DNA of 60,074 nt from 2-12-FULL-41-17 sp964562855 (GCA_964562855.1 CAZLVB010000002.1:1-60074); one strand, 5' to 3'; positions 7,477 to 15,917 are shown, counted from the stretch's first letter. Notes: a model not told the origin generated them from the letters alone. Made by a program: numbers and translations.

Positions 7477-7511
7477 CTGGTTCCACCCCGTGGACAACAT
7501 TAGAACCTATT
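7477..7511 (-). repeat. R2 repeat, copy B
   Basis: 35 bp matching copy A, beginning 6 nt past the stop of the gene at 7518-7757. The minus-strand inner hairpin is TCCAC-ggg-GTGGA. The T-A pair of copy A is C-G here, a compensatory change supporting a conserved hairpin. Confidence 0.8.
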
Positions 7512-7517
7512 ATTTAG

Positions 7518-7757
7518 TTAATTAGCTTCGTCGGATATATTTTTGTGGGTTTCAAGGTAGTGCCTTGCAACAGTAAAAAAAGCAGCTATGCTTACTCCAA
7601 CGAATATCAAGGCGAGCAAAATTATGACGGTATTTTCAAAACCAAATAATGATTTCAAAAATAACGCTGCTGCAACTGCTCCAGAACAAAGAAAGATAAA
7701 ACTCCCTAAAAAATCCTTCATATTTTCATAGAGTAAGACTCCTTGCCACTTTTTCAT
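7518..7757 (-). CDS. Small two-TM membrane protein, unknown
   Basis: 79 residues from the ATG at 7757 (MKKWQGVLLYENMKDFLG). An upstream TTG would place the R1 repeat inside the coding region, so I reject it. There are two TM helices, GSFIFLCSGAVAAALFLKSLF and TVIILLALIFVGVSIAAFFTVA, with a hydrophilic C-terminal tail (HYLETHKNISDEAN). No family recognised. It follows R1 copy 3 and is followed by R2 copy B. Confidence 0.65.
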   Translation of the reverse strand: MKKWQGVLLYENMKDFLGSFIFLCSGAVAAALFLKSLFGFENTVIILLALIFVGVSIAAFFTVARHYLETHKNISDEAN

Positions 7758-7772
7758 TAATAAAAATATATG

Positions 7773-7795
7773 CTTTTGGAATTTAGAAGTCAAAA
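7773..7795 (-). repeat. R1 dispersed repeat, copy 3
   Basis: Exact match to the 23-bp R1 consensus; it directly abuts the stop codon (7796-7798) of the upstream minus-strand gene. Its downstream context GCATATAT is shared with copy 4. Confidence 0.85.
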
Positions 7796-8071
7796 TTAGA
7801 AAAAAATAAATTTAACTAGCCAAGCGACAACACCAAGACCTATTGAAAAAATGGCGAGCATGGTTAGTATAGAAGTGTTAACAAATGTTGCTTCGCTCTT
7901 TTGAATATTGCCGCCTAAAGAAGCCGATTTCCCTAATAGCCCAACTAATATTCCTAAAATTAGCCCCACAACAGAACCAATAATTACACCATTTGTCATC
8001 CCAAACACAGCTCCCCAGAGCAGGCCATTTATTGCTCCAATAATTAATCCATATATTATTGCTGGTAACAT
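7796..8071 (-). CDS. Glycine-zipper small membrane protein
   Basis: 91 residues. Three to four hydrophobic segments with small-residue spacing: IIYGLIIGAINGLLWGAVFG, TNGVIIGSVVGLILGILVGLLG, then a polar bridge (KSASLGGNIQKSEATFVNTS) and ILTMLAIFSIGLGVVAWLVKFIFF. The GxxxG spacing resembles glycine-zipper membrane proteins, including some immunity or pore-forming peptides, but no function can be assigned. It lies between R1 copies 4 and 3. Confidence 0.65.
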   Translation of the reverse strand: MLPAIIYGLIIGAINGLLWGAVFGMTNGVIIGSVVGLILGILVGLLGKSASLGGNIQKSEATFVNTSILTMLAIFSIGLGVVAWLVKFIFF

Positions 8072-8100
8072 TTGTACAGGCAGCTTGAGTAAAATATATG

Positions 8101-8123
8101 CTTTTGGGGTTTAGAAGTCAAAG
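8101..8123 (-). repeat. R1 dispersed repeat, copy 4 (diverged)
   Basis: Differs from the consensus by AA to GG in the left arm and by the last base. It overlaps the stop codon (8118-8120, TGA on the minus strand) of the gene at 8118-9167. Confidence 0.75.
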
Positions 8124-9167
8124 CTGGGTTACTTCTATGTTGCTTATTATCACATTCTCATCCCCATAACACCTGAATCCAATCATTCCATATGTGTCAC
8201 GAAATCTAATAATAGACTCATCGCCAAAACCGTATTTTTCGCCTATTATTTCTTTTTCTTTCACTGGCCAATTTGCTCGATAATTTGAAGGTAGATTCCA
8301 TACGAATGGTTTTTCGCCAATCTCTTTAAAACTTAATTCGAGTTTATTCTTATTCACCAATATATTGACCTCGTGAGGTTTTTTTTCATTAAATGCAGTT
8401 TCAGCATTCATAGGATAAATCTCGTGCGTTAAAATATCCCAATTTCCATCTACTCTAACATGAGGAACTATCCAAAGCTGTTTTTTCTGACCAGAAACCG
8501 CATTTGATCCATTTAAATCCTTAATTCCTATCGCAATCATAAAATAATTATTAAGATCTAGTGCTCTAAAAACAAAGCCAAACCAATTGTTATTAGTTAA
8601 ATACTCAATCTTTTCAGCAACGTTACTTTCTCTTCTTTTTCTAGTGTACCCAAACTCTACAGATGTCTTAAACTTTTCGAAGTTGAATACAAAATCTATA
8701 GAAAAATTCTTCCAATAATAATACTTAATTAAAGCGCCAGAATCTGAACTCGTAATACGAAAGCCTCTTTTGCTTATTTTTTCTACCCTACCTTGAAAAG
8801 TTAAGTTATTCAAACAATCATCTAGAAAAAATTTTCTTGATTTTTCATATGCAGAAAATACATCAGTTATTTCTTGAATTAAATTCCACAGAATTGGCAG
8901 AAAAACAACTAAAATCCAAACAAGCAAAAGTACAAATAACGCAACAAGTACAGTTTCTGGGGCAAAAAGCATTTTGTCTTGCTGATTAGTAAACAATTCT
9001 GCGATGAAATCTTTATTTATGTGAGTAACATCGGGGGTTTCGTTCGGTAAGAGAAATCTATTTACGAGCCAAAGTAATAATAGTGTAGCAGTGTAAATCA
9101 GTAGTACATAAATGGTAAAAAGGGGCTTATTACTAACTCTAAACTTTAATAATTTTGACCAATCCAT
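8118..9167 (-). CDS. Two-TM protein with C-terminal laminin-G/ConA-like domain
   Basis: 349 residues. TM1 (LFTIYVLLIYTATLLLLWLVNRFLL) and TM2 (VLVALFVLLLVWILVVFLPILW) enclose a short loop. A predicted jelly-roll follows from ~residue 130: repeated aromatic-rich strands (KYYYWKNFSIDFVFNFE, WFGFVFRALDLNNYFMIAIGI, HEVNILVNKNKLELSF) and the closing GMIGFRCYGDENVIISNIEV, which is typical of concanavalin-like (LamG/DUF1080-type) domains that bind sugars. A hairpin CCTGCC/GGCAGG (9171-9187) ends 3 nt before the ATG and contains the only Shine-Dalgarno-like bases, so initiation may be held down. Its last codon overlaps R1 copy 4. Confidence 0.65.
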   Translation of the reverse strand: MDWSKLLKFRVSNKPLFTIYVLLIYTATLLLLWLVNRFLLPNETPDVTHINKDFIAELFTNQQDKMLFAPETVLVALFVLLLVWILVVFLPILWNLIQEITDVFSAYEKSRKFFLDDCLNNLTFQGRVEKISKRGFRITSSDSGALIKYYYWKNFSIDFVFNFEKFKTSVEFGYTRKRRESNVAEKIEYLTNNNWFGFVFRALDLNNYFMIAIGIKDLNGSNAVSGQKKQLWIVPHVRVDGNWDILTHEIYPMNAETAFNEKKPHEVNILVNKNKLELSFKEIGEKPFVWNLPSNYRANWPVKEKEIIGEKYGFGDESIIRFRDTYGMIGFRCYGDENVIISNIEVTQL

Positions 9168-9207
9168 AATCCTGCCATTTAGGCAGGTTATAATAAGGGC
9201 AACTCAG

Positions 9208-9279
9208 CTCCCCGGCCTGGATTCGAACCAGGAACCTATCGCTTAACAGGCGAGCGCTCTACCGTTGAGCTACCGGGGA
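9208..9279 (-). tRNA. tRNA-Asn (GTT)
   Basis: 72-nt cloverleaf on the minus strand: acceptor TCCCCGG/CCGGGGA, discriminator G, D-arm with AGCTCAACGGTAGAGC, anticodon loop CTGTTAA (anticodon GTT), T-arm CCTGGTTCGAATCCAGG. The top of the anticodon stem has one mismatch. CCA is not encoded. Confidence 0.95.
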
Positions 9280-9340
9280 ATATTAAAGTGCATTGAGAAT
9301 TTTACCATCAGACAATTCTTAATTCCACCCTTGACGACGG

Positions 9341-9349
9341 TGCTAAAAT
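9341..9349 (+). promoter_or_regulatory. Extended -10 promoter, leaderless start
   Basis: TGCTAAAAT (extended -10, TGn plus TAAAAT) ends 7 nt before the GTG start at 9356, so the transcript would begin at the start codon. The -35 region is weak, as is common with extended -10 promoters. Confidence 0.5.
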
Positions 9350-9355
9350 GGGTTT

Positions 9356-9706
9356 GTGATAAAGGCAGTTACAATTTCTATTATTCTCGCGCTTGCCGTA
9401 CTGGTAGCACCACAAGCACTGGCCCGTCACAAAACTCAGCCTCCTCAAACAAGTATTACCTCGACCAATACTAACAACAATGTCAACATAAACAGAAACA
9501 GCAATAAGAATGAAAACAAAGTTGACATTGATATTGAAAACAACCAGACTCAAACTCAAAACGTTACTTTGGGAACAAGAGTTGCTGCCGTTCCCAAAAC
9601 TTTGCCCGCAACCGGCCCGTCTACTTTGGCCTTATCTCTAATGGCAGGTGCAATTCCTCTGGGACTGTATCTTAGAAAATACGGGAAAATTACTGCAAAT
9701 CTCTAA
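9356..9706 (+). CDS. Secreted Asn-rich protein with LPATG sorting-like signal
   Basis: 116 residues with a GTG start. A signal peptide (MIKAVTISIILALAVLVAPQALA) is followed by a low-complexity Asn/Thr/Gln segment (NTNNNVNINRNSNKNENKVDI). The C-terminus reads LPATG, a hydrophobic helix (TLALSLMAGAIPLGLYL) and a basic tail (RKYGK), the three-part sortase signal of Gram-positive-type wall proteins. No sortase gene lies in this window, so wall anchoring is inferred from the motif only. It may be a small surface spacer or adhesin-like protein. Transcribed alone; convergent with the glycosyltransferase gene, with which it overlaps by 17 nt. Confidence 0.75.
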   Translation: MIKAVTISIILALAVLVAPQALARHKTQPPQTSITSTNTNNNVNINRNSNKNENKVDIDIENNQTQTQNVTLGTRVAAVPKTLPATGPSTLALSLMAGAIPLGLYLRKYGKITANL

Positions 9707-11285
9707 CTGCCGCTCTGTAAGCCACTGTTGAATCCTGCCTCATTACAAATAACAATACTTGCGTTTTAGGTTTAATCTCGCAATCGGCCATATCAACATA
9801 AAGTACTTTTTTGCCGACAAATTGGTCTGCCCGGTGCGATGGACAGCCGTCGCGGGTAAATAAAACATTTTTATACTGAAAATTTTCACTTAAATTACTA
9901 ATATCGAATCTGATATTTTTATCAAAGATATCGGCAAAGAAAAGGTAGTAAAACGGAAAATTCGGGCCGTATTGGGCAAGCACTAGATCATATTCATTCT
10001 GGTGATTTAGCATATAAGTTGCTATTTCGCCTGCTCCCTGATCACGCAAAATCCCTTTATAGCCCTTCTGATGGACAAAATACTGATGGTTAAAATAGAA
10101 AAATTCGGCAAAAAGTAACATTGCAAATACTAAAATCAGGGCATTTCTTAGAAGTTTTTTGAGACTGAAAACAACCCAAAAACCATAAGAAGCCACCAAA
10201 ACCAGCGGGAAAATCATAAAAGAAGCACGCGTTACGCTGGGAATATCCTCATAGGTTAAAACCGCACCAATTGGCGAAACGGCAAGCCAAAAAATCGGCA
10301 GAATAAACAATTTAGGAGCTTTTAGAAAGAAAAAAGCGGCCAAAAGTAAAAGCGGTGCAAAAACAATATAGATTAAACCAGTCTGTGGTACCGCATACCT
10401 TTCCGGATAGCCACCACTCAAAAACAAAAAGCTTGGCGAAAAGTGCTGTAAATAATTAGTTGCCAATTCCCTGCTGTAAACCACAACTTTGTTGTGAAAT
10501 ATGCGCGCAATCGTTGGATTTGTATCCGCATAAGGCAGTTCTTTGATTTTCTGCACAATATCCGGATTCTTGTAAAAAACAACCTGCGATAACCTGCCCT
10601 TGCCAATAGGCGACAGCAAAATTGCCGCACTTATTACTGTCAAAAGAATAATAGTCTTTACTAAAATTTTATCCCGCCAAAGTAGTAGAAACCCCAAAAG
10701 TAGAATTGGTACCAACGTTCTGGTCCCATGATAAAAAAGGTAGGAGGAAACCAGAAACAGCAAACTGAAAACTAGAAACTTTCTATCCTTTGCTTCTTTA
10801 AACTTCAAAAGAAAATAGAGTCCGAAAATAATCAGGAAATAACCGACAATTGCCTCATGTCCGGCACGCGAAAGAGAAATATGCCATGGCAAAATCGAAA
10901 GAAAGAAAGATGAAATAAGGGCAATTTCCCTCTTTTTAAAAATCAAAAGTGACAGAAAAAATAACGGAAAAACTGTCAAAGCCCCAAAAAGAGCAGTGGG
11001 CAGCCTGGCCGCAAACTCATTTGTACCAAACACCAACTCAAAAACTCCCGTCAGATAAAAAAGGCCGGTAGGCCGAAAGTCCTCAAATTTATTGAAAGCC
11101 AAAGGCAGAAAATTGCCGGCCGGATCTCTACCGTTTAGGATTAAAAATTTGCCTACATAGCCGACATCAACCTCATCATTATGGAAACCTACAGGAATAG
11201 ACCCAAGCTTAAAAGTGCGCAAAAAGAGCGCCAGAAGAAAAATTAAAATTAAAATAAAAAGAAGGTTACCTTTTCTTAAATTCAC
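9690..11285 (-). CDS. GT-C-fold glycosyltransferase (ArnT/PMT, GT39-like)
   Basis: 531 residues, about 11-12 TM helices. The catalytic-loop acidic motif HNDEVDVGYVGKFL (residues ~35-48) lies in the first extracytoplasmic loop as in ArnT/PMT enzymes, which move a sugar from a polyprenyl-phosphate donor to an acceptor on the outer face of the membrane. NEFAARLPTALFGALTVFPLFFL and SRAGHEAIVGYFLIIFGLYFLLKF are typical of the family. It is the second gene of a pair; its start overlaps the end of the upstream YfhO-like gene by 20 nt. The sugar and acceptor are unknown; cell-surface glycan or protein glycosylation is likely. Confidence 0.85.
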   Translation of the reverse strand: MNLRKGNLLFILILIFLLALFLRTFKLGSIPVGFHNDEVDVGYVGKFLILNGRDPAGNFLPLAFNKFEDFRPTGLFYLTGVFELVFGTNEFAARLPTALFGALTVFPLFFLSLLIFKKREIALISSFFLSILPWHISLSRAGHEAIVGYFLIIFGLYFLLKFKEAKDRKFLVFSLLFLVSSYLFYHGTRTLVPILLLGFLLLWRDKILVKTIILLTVISAAILLSPIGKGRLSQVVFYKNPDIVQKIKELPYADTNPTIARIFHNKVVVYSRELATNYLQHFSPSFLFLSGGYPERYAVPQTGLIYIVFAPLLLLAAFFFLKAPKLFILPIFWLAVSPIGAVLTYEDIPSVTRASFMIFPLVLVASYGFWVVFSLKKLLRNALILVFAMLLFAEFFYFNHQYFVHQKGYKGILRDQGAGEIATYMLNHQNEYDLVLAQYGPNFPFYYLFFADIFDKNIRFDISNLSENFQYKNVLFTRDGCPSHRADQFVGKKVLYVDMADCEIKPKTQVLLFVMRQDSTVAYRAAVRDLQ

Positions 11286-13686
11286 TCCTAAACAGTAACA
11301 GAAAACAGCCGGCTAGACCAAGCGCCGAAACGCCCAAAGCCAACTTGAAAATATCGCTGTCATAATATAGACGAACTTCGTGCTCTCCGCGATTCAAAGG
11401 TACAGCCCGAAAGGTATAATTTGCCCTCAAAATCGGCACCTCATTCCCGTCGACTTGCGCCTTCCAGCCGGGATACCAATTGTCTGAAAGAAACAACAGT
11501 TTTGGCTCTCTTGAGTTTGTCGCAATAACAACCTCTTGGGATTTATAACTAATAATTTCTGCAGCTCCCTCTCCAAATTGCGCGCTTACAGGCGAAGGCT
11601 TTTCTAAAATCAATACGTTCCTAAAGTCAAAATCCGGCTCCTGTAGCTTTTGAAAAATAAGCTTTCTTCTTTCCTTCTCTAGCTTCTCAACCTCCTGACC
11701 GTTTAACCCTCCCAGTTGAGGAGGTCCTTCATAGTTTGACGCCAAGAACGCTCTAGGCAAAACCTGCAGGTTCTCAAAGACCGCTAAACCTTTATCTTCA
11801 AACACTTGCTTAAAATTATTTTCTTCCATAACTTCAACTTCGCCCACTTTAGCAATAACGAATTTAACTCCGACTAGGTCAATTAATCTTCTTCGGGGAC
11901 TTTCTATAAGTTCGGTAGTGTTTCCTCTGCCTAACCCGGCATCTGCTCTAAAGGTGTAACTTTCGAGCCTGTTGCCCTGCATTACATAAGTAAATTCACT
12001 ATAGCTCTGATTGTTCAACGAATCATAGCCTTCCGGCCAAAAAATTTGGTACTGGCTGGCAAAATTATTCTCCAGGAAACTGTCTCCCACTCCCCAAGAG
12101 CGAAAATAGCCTTGATTCTCCCTTATGAATTGCAAGATCCCATTATTGGGAAAAACGTATTGTCGCTCGCTAAAGGAAAAGTATTTTTGGGAAAAGTAAA
12201 AGGTATGCGCAAAAGCCAAAATTAAAATCGCCAAGGACACCCACGACCGTAATCTTGCTCGCCGCTGACCTGCTAAGATTAAAGCCGAGGTTAACACAAA
12301 AATGGAAAGGGGCAGCAGCAAGTTGCGCAGTGAAACAAGAGCATTATCGCCGCCACCAACAGTACTGACTCTTTGAAAATAGGGCAGACCAAGAAATTTC
12401 GCGGCTAAAAGGTAAAAGACAATGAGAAGATAGATCGCCCCCAAAACCCAAATAACTTTGAAAATTTGTCTGGCTCGATTTTTAAGCCACCGATCAAATC
12501 CGATTGCCGCTAAAATCGCCAAGCAAAAAGCCGGCACAAAAAGGATTCTGTTGGCAATCGAAGTCGAAAGGAAAGGAATGGGCAGGCTTAAAAATAATTT
12601 GGATGTAGGGAGCACAAACGTCGTAGATGCAGAAATTAACGCAAAAAGCGCCAAAAAGCGCACTAATTTATCTTTTTTCAAAACAAAGACGGCATAAACT
12701 GCGAAAATTAAGGCCGCAACACCCACAAATAGAATTCCTTCATAATATTGAGCCGCGCCTCCTCTAAAGAAATTGTGGGTGGCCGGATGGCCGAAAAAAT
12801 CCGGCGCCAAAAGTGTCACTAAACTCTCAATTGGCAATAAAAAGCTAAAAATTACATCCTTTAAGGGAATCGATGCCCTGCCCGAGTTATAAAATAGTTC
12901 TGCCGACGGAAAAAGTTGAATTGCCGAAATCAAAGTTCCTAGAACCATCCCGAAGCAGATTTGGGCCAAGTTACTTATTCTTACCCGAAATTTCCGAGAT
13001 TTTTCAAAAACCCTGAAAATCGCGTAAAAAACGGCAAAAATTGCTACGTAGATTGAGGTCTGCACATAGCCGGCAAAAAGAGATGCTGCCCAAGAAAACG
13101 CGATCACGGCAATGTATGGCTTTCTGCCATCTTTCAAAAATTTATCCACCGCCCATAGAATCAGCGGCAACCAAACTATAGAGTGAGGTGACTGCACAAC
13201 CTCTTCGCCCCAAGTGATCACAAACGGGCTAAATCCAAAAGTTAAGGCCCCGAAAAAGGCTGCCAAACTGGAAAGCTCCTTCTTGCCGACTCTTAAATTC
13301 ACCAAATATAAAAAAGTAAAGAAGGAGGCCAGAATTGTCGGTGTAATTCGCCAAAGATGCCAGGTGCTGATCTGCCCGAGAAACATCGCGGCAACATTCA
13401 AGGGATAAAAAACTGCCGTCTGAAAATCGGCAAGATGCGGATGACCGGAAAAGGCATGAGGGTTCCAAAACGGCAGCGCAAAATTCCTGAATGCATCAAG
13501 TGTCACCTTCAAAAAAGGAAAATAAATGCGCAGCTGATCCCAGCCGGTTAATTTATACGGCAAATTTTCCCCATAAGGAGGATAAAAGGAAACCAAAAGA
13601 TTGCCATTCAAATTAACTTTCCCAAAAAATATCGGCCAAAAAAGCAGTAGGGAAAGAATTGTAAACAATCCGAGGACTTTAATCAC
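11266..13686 (-). CDS. YfhO-family multi-spanning membrane protein (GT-C-like)
   Basis: 806 residues. The N-terminal two-thirds has ~12 TM helices, with DQLRIYFPFLKVTLDAFRNFALPFWNPHAFSGHPHLADFQTAVFYPLN, the YfhO signature after the first TM. The last ~250 residues are an extracytoplasmic strand-rich domain (LLFLSDNWYPGWKAQVDGNEVPILRANYTFRAVPLNRGEHEVRLYYD), the classical YfhO ending before a final TM. YfhO proteins act in lipoteichoic-acid glycosylation or other surface-glycan modification. First gene of a two-gene unit with the GT-C enzyme downstream (20-nt overlap). Confidence 0.88.
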   Translation of the reverse strand: MIKVLGLFTILSLLLFWPIFFGKVNLNGNLLVSFYPPYGENLPYKLTGWDQLRIYFPFLKVTLDAFRNFALPFWNPHAFSGHPHLADFQTAVFYPLNVAAMFLGQISTWHLWRITPTILASFFTFLYLVNLRVGKKELSSLAAFFGALTFGFSPFVITWGEEVVQSPHSIVWLPLILWAVDKFLKDGRKPYIAVIAFSWAASLFAGYVQTSIYVAIFAVFYAIFRVFEKSRKFRVRISNLAQICFGMVLGTLISAIQLFPSAELFYNSGRASIPLKDVIFSFLLPIESLVTLLAPDFFGHPATHNFFRGGAAQYYEGILFVGVAALIFAVYAVFVLKKDKLVRFLALFALISASTTFVLPTSKLFLSLPIPFLSTSIANRILFVPAFCLAILAAIGFDRWLKNRARQIFKVIWVLGAIYLLIVFYLLAAKFLGLPYFQRVSTVGGGDNALVSLRNLLLPLSIFVLTSALILAGQRRARLRSWVSLAILILAFAHTFYFSQKYFSFSERQYVFPNNGILQFIRENQGYFRSWGVGDSFLENNFASQYQIFWPEGYDSLNNQSYSEFTYVMQGNRLESYTFRADAGLGRGNTTELIESPRRRLIDLVGVKFVIAKVGEVEVMEENNFKQVFEDKGLAVFENLQVLPRAFLASNYEGPPQLGGLNGQEVEKLEKERRKLIFQKLQEPDFDFRNVLILEKPSPVSAQFGEGAAEIISYKSQEVVIATNSREPKLLFLSDNWYPGWKAQVDGNEVPILRANYTFRAVPLNRGEHEVRLYYDSDIFKLALGVSALGLAGCFLLLFRSEFKKR

Positions 13687-13910
13687 CGACCAAAATTATC
13701 CGATTTCTTAATCTAATTTGCAAAACTTAGCTGCGGGTGGCAGTCGTGGAAGGGCCCCGACAGCGCGCAGCTCGACATTGTCTTTCTGATTAACAACTGT
13801 TTTCTGACTCGAGCGAGCACTGGCGGGAGGCCCGCCTGCAACGCTATGCGTAGCATTGCGGGAGGGAAACGACTGACAGGAGCCGTAAGTACAGTCTGTG
13901 GTAACAATAA
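13687..13910. repeat. Intergenic palindromic repeat cluster
   Basis: No gene here. Two adjacent hairpins: GGCGGG-agg-CCCGCC (13822-13836) and GCAACGCTA-tgcg-TAGCATTGC (13838-13859, one mismatch), bordered by GC-rich stretches (GGGCCCC, GCGCGCAGC). The composition differs from the AT-rich neighbours and resembles the mobile palindromic elements seen elsewhere in the window. Confidence 0.6.
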
Positions 13911-14090
13911 TCAAAACAACGTGTAGATAAACGGTGCCACGCCCGTGGTTTGGGCAAAGACCAAAAGCAGGCCAAAAATTAAAAGCACTGCAACAAACGG
14001 AATTAAAAACCAAAGTTTAGCTTTCCATAAAAATTCCAAAAGCTCCCCCGCCTCGCCGCCTCTGGAAAACATTTGTTTCAAAATTCTCAT
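13911..14090 (-). CDS. DUF5989-family small membrane protein
   Basis: 59 residues, found by translating the minus strand from the ATG at 14088-14090. It has an amphipathic start (MRILKQMFSRGGEAGELLEFLW), a basic K-A-K-LWF boundary, one TM helix (FLIPFVAVLLIFGLLLVFAQT) and the ending VAPFIYTLF, which is the hallmark of DUF5989 proteins encoded beside SxtJ and carbamoyltransferases. It is 40 nt downstream of the carbamoyltransferase stop in the same operon. Its function is unknown; it probably assists a membrane-bound polysaccharide or secondary-metabolite modification module. Confidence 0.85.
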   Translation of the reverse strand: MRILKQMFSRGGEAGELLEFLWKAKLWFLIPFVAVLLIFGLLLVFAQTTGVAPFIYTLF

Positions 14091-14130
14091 GACAATATGA
14101 GGATATTATACATTGGAAATTTGAAATTCC

Positions 14131-15915
14131 TCAAAGATCTTCTTTGAGGACTATATATCGCTCCAATGCCAAAATATCCAGCCCCGACTTCGAAAAAGTA
14201 TTAAAAGCATTCTCGGGCGAATTAACAATCGGCTCGCCCTTTAAGTTAAAAGACGTATTTAAAAGCACATAAACTCCGGTTTTTTGACCGAATTTTTTAA
14301 TAATATTGTAATAGCGCGCGTTCTGATTCTTACTGATTATTTGCAGTCTGCCGCTTCCGTCTACATGTGTGACTGCCCGAATAACTTTTTGCATATTTTT
14401 CTTAACAGGAAAAACTGCCAGCATAAATTTTGTCAAATCTTCGTGCTTTAAATCCCCAACTTCAAAATAATCCTTTGCCTTTTCAGTCAAAACCACCGGC
14501 GCAAACGGTCTATACGGTTCTCTGAATTTAATTTTTGTATTGACAACATCCTTCATTTCCTCACGCCTTGGGTCTGCCAGAATCGATCTTGAACCGAGTG
14601 CTCTTGGCCCCCATTCTGCTCTGCCATGGAAAAACCCGATAACTTTGCCGCCGGCAATCTCACCAGCTAAAAAGTCGACCAACTTCTCTTCGGAGGTAAT
14701 TTTTTTATATTTAATCCTCTTGCCTTTCAAAAATCGCTCGATCTCGCTGTCCTCAAATTCCTCTCCAAAATAACAAGTCTCCTGGACAAATTTGCGCGCC
14801 TTGCCCAAAAGAGCATGATAAACATACATCGCCGCGCCTAAACTTCCGCCGTCATCACCTGCTGCCGGCTGAACAAAGACTCGTTTAAAGGGTCCTTTTT
14901 TAAGAAGAACTCCGTTGGCAACACTATTCAATCCAACTCCCCCGCCGATGCAAAGATTCTCACTTTTGACTTTACCATGTACAAATTTGGCCAAATTTAA
15001 AATCACTTCTTCAGTGAAGGCTTGAATAGATGCGGCAATATCCGCATACTTCTGGTTTAACTCGCAAAGCTTCTCAAAATCATCAGGTTTTTCTCCAAAA
15101 TACGAAGGATATCCGCTAGATTCGGTAAAAAAGTGTAAGTCGTAGGGTCTTGGTTGGCCAAAAAGCTCGACAAATTTCTGGCTGTATGCACAATCTGCCG
15201 ATTTATGAAAGGTAAAATAATCCATATTCAGTCTAAATGAGCCGTCGTTATACACTTTAACCAACCGTCTGACTTTATCGAAATATCGTGGCTTTCCGTA
15301 AGGTGCCATAACCATCACCTTATACTCCCCATCGTTAACCTCAAAGCCCAAAAAGGCGGTAAAGACAGAGTATAAAAGCCCTAAGGAGTGAGGAAATTTA
15401 ATTTCTTGAAAGATTTTGAGATCTTCTCCTTGCCCCTTGCCATATGCTGTAGTTGTCCACTCACCAACACCGTCAAAAGTCAAAACGGCTGCTTCATCAA
15501 AAGGCGATGCATAAAAACTTGAAGCCGCGTGGGAGATATGATGAGGGACAAAAAGAATTTTAGAAGGCGTAATTTCCAGTTCGTCTGCTATAATCGATCG
15601 TACCCATAGCTTATCTATAAGCCAGACAGTCATCGATTTGGCAAATAATCTGGAAGCTACAGGATAAGTAGCCAATGTCGAGAGTAAAATTCTCTGAAAT
15701 TTCCAAAAAGGTTTCTCGTAAAAAACTACGTAATCTAAATCCTTAGCATTGATTTCGGCTTTTTTAAGACAAAAATCAACTGCCATTTTGGGAAACTCAC
15801 TGTCATGTTTTTTACGGGTAAACCTTTCCTCGGCACTTGCGGCAATAACTTTACCGTCGGCAATTAAAGTAGCCGCTGACTCATGATAAAAACAAGAAAT
15901 ACCCAGGATATACAT
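14131..15915 (-). CDS. NodU/CmcH-family carbamoyltransferase
   Basis: 594 residues, full length. The N-terminal Kae1/TobZ-like domain begins MYILGISCFYHESAATLIADGKVIAASAEERFTRKKHD. It has HHISHAASSFYASPFDEAAVLTFDGVGEW, with metal-binding His residues and the ATP site, and CIGGGVGLNSVANG. The YrdC-like C-terminal domain carries GRAEWGPRALGSRSILADPRR and NTSFNLKGEPIVNSPENAF. It makes carbamoyl-AMP from carbamoyl phosphate and ATP and transfers the carbamoyl group to a hydroxyl, here probably on a surface glycan or lipid. It is flanked by DUF5989 and SxtJ-like genes, a recurring module. Confidence 0.95.
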   Translation of the reverse strand: MYILGISCFYHESAATLIADGKVIAASAEERFTRKKHDSEFPKMAVDFCLKKAEINAKDLDYVVFYEKPFWKFQRILLSTLATYPVASRLFAKSMTVWLIDKLWVRSIIADELEITPSKILFVPHHISHAASSFYASPFDEAAVLTFDGVGEWTTTAYGKGQGEDLKIFQEIKFPHSLGLLYSVFTAFLGFEVNDGEYKVMVMAPYGKPRYFDKVRRLVKVYNDGSFRLNMDYFTFHKSADCAYSQKFVELFGQPRPYDLHFFTESSGYPSYFGEKPDDFEKLCELNQKYADIAASIQAFTEEVILNLAKFVHGKVKSENLCIGGGVGLNSVANGVLLKKGPFKRVFVQPAAGDDGGSLGAAMYVYHALLGKARKFVQETCYFGEEFEDSEIERFLKGKRIKYKKITSEEKLVDFLAGEIAGGKVIGFFHGRAEWGPRALGSRSILADPRREEMKDVVNTKIKFREPYRPFAPVVLTEKAKDYFEVGDLKHEDLTKFMLAVFPVKKNMQKVIRAVTHVDGSGRLQIISKNQNARYYNIIKKFGQKTGVYVLLNTSFNLKGEPIVNSPENAFNTFSKSGLDILALERYIVLKEDL

Positions 15916-15917
15916 TT

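Noticed and set aside
830..8123. R1/R2 as true integron attC sites
   Set aside because: No RYYYAAC/GTTRRRY core pairs and no integrase in the window. Kept only as a cassette-like arrangement.
13708..14013. 101-residue open frame on the minus strand
   Set aside because: It overlaps the DUF5989 gene in another frame and consists mostly of palindrome-derived sequence.
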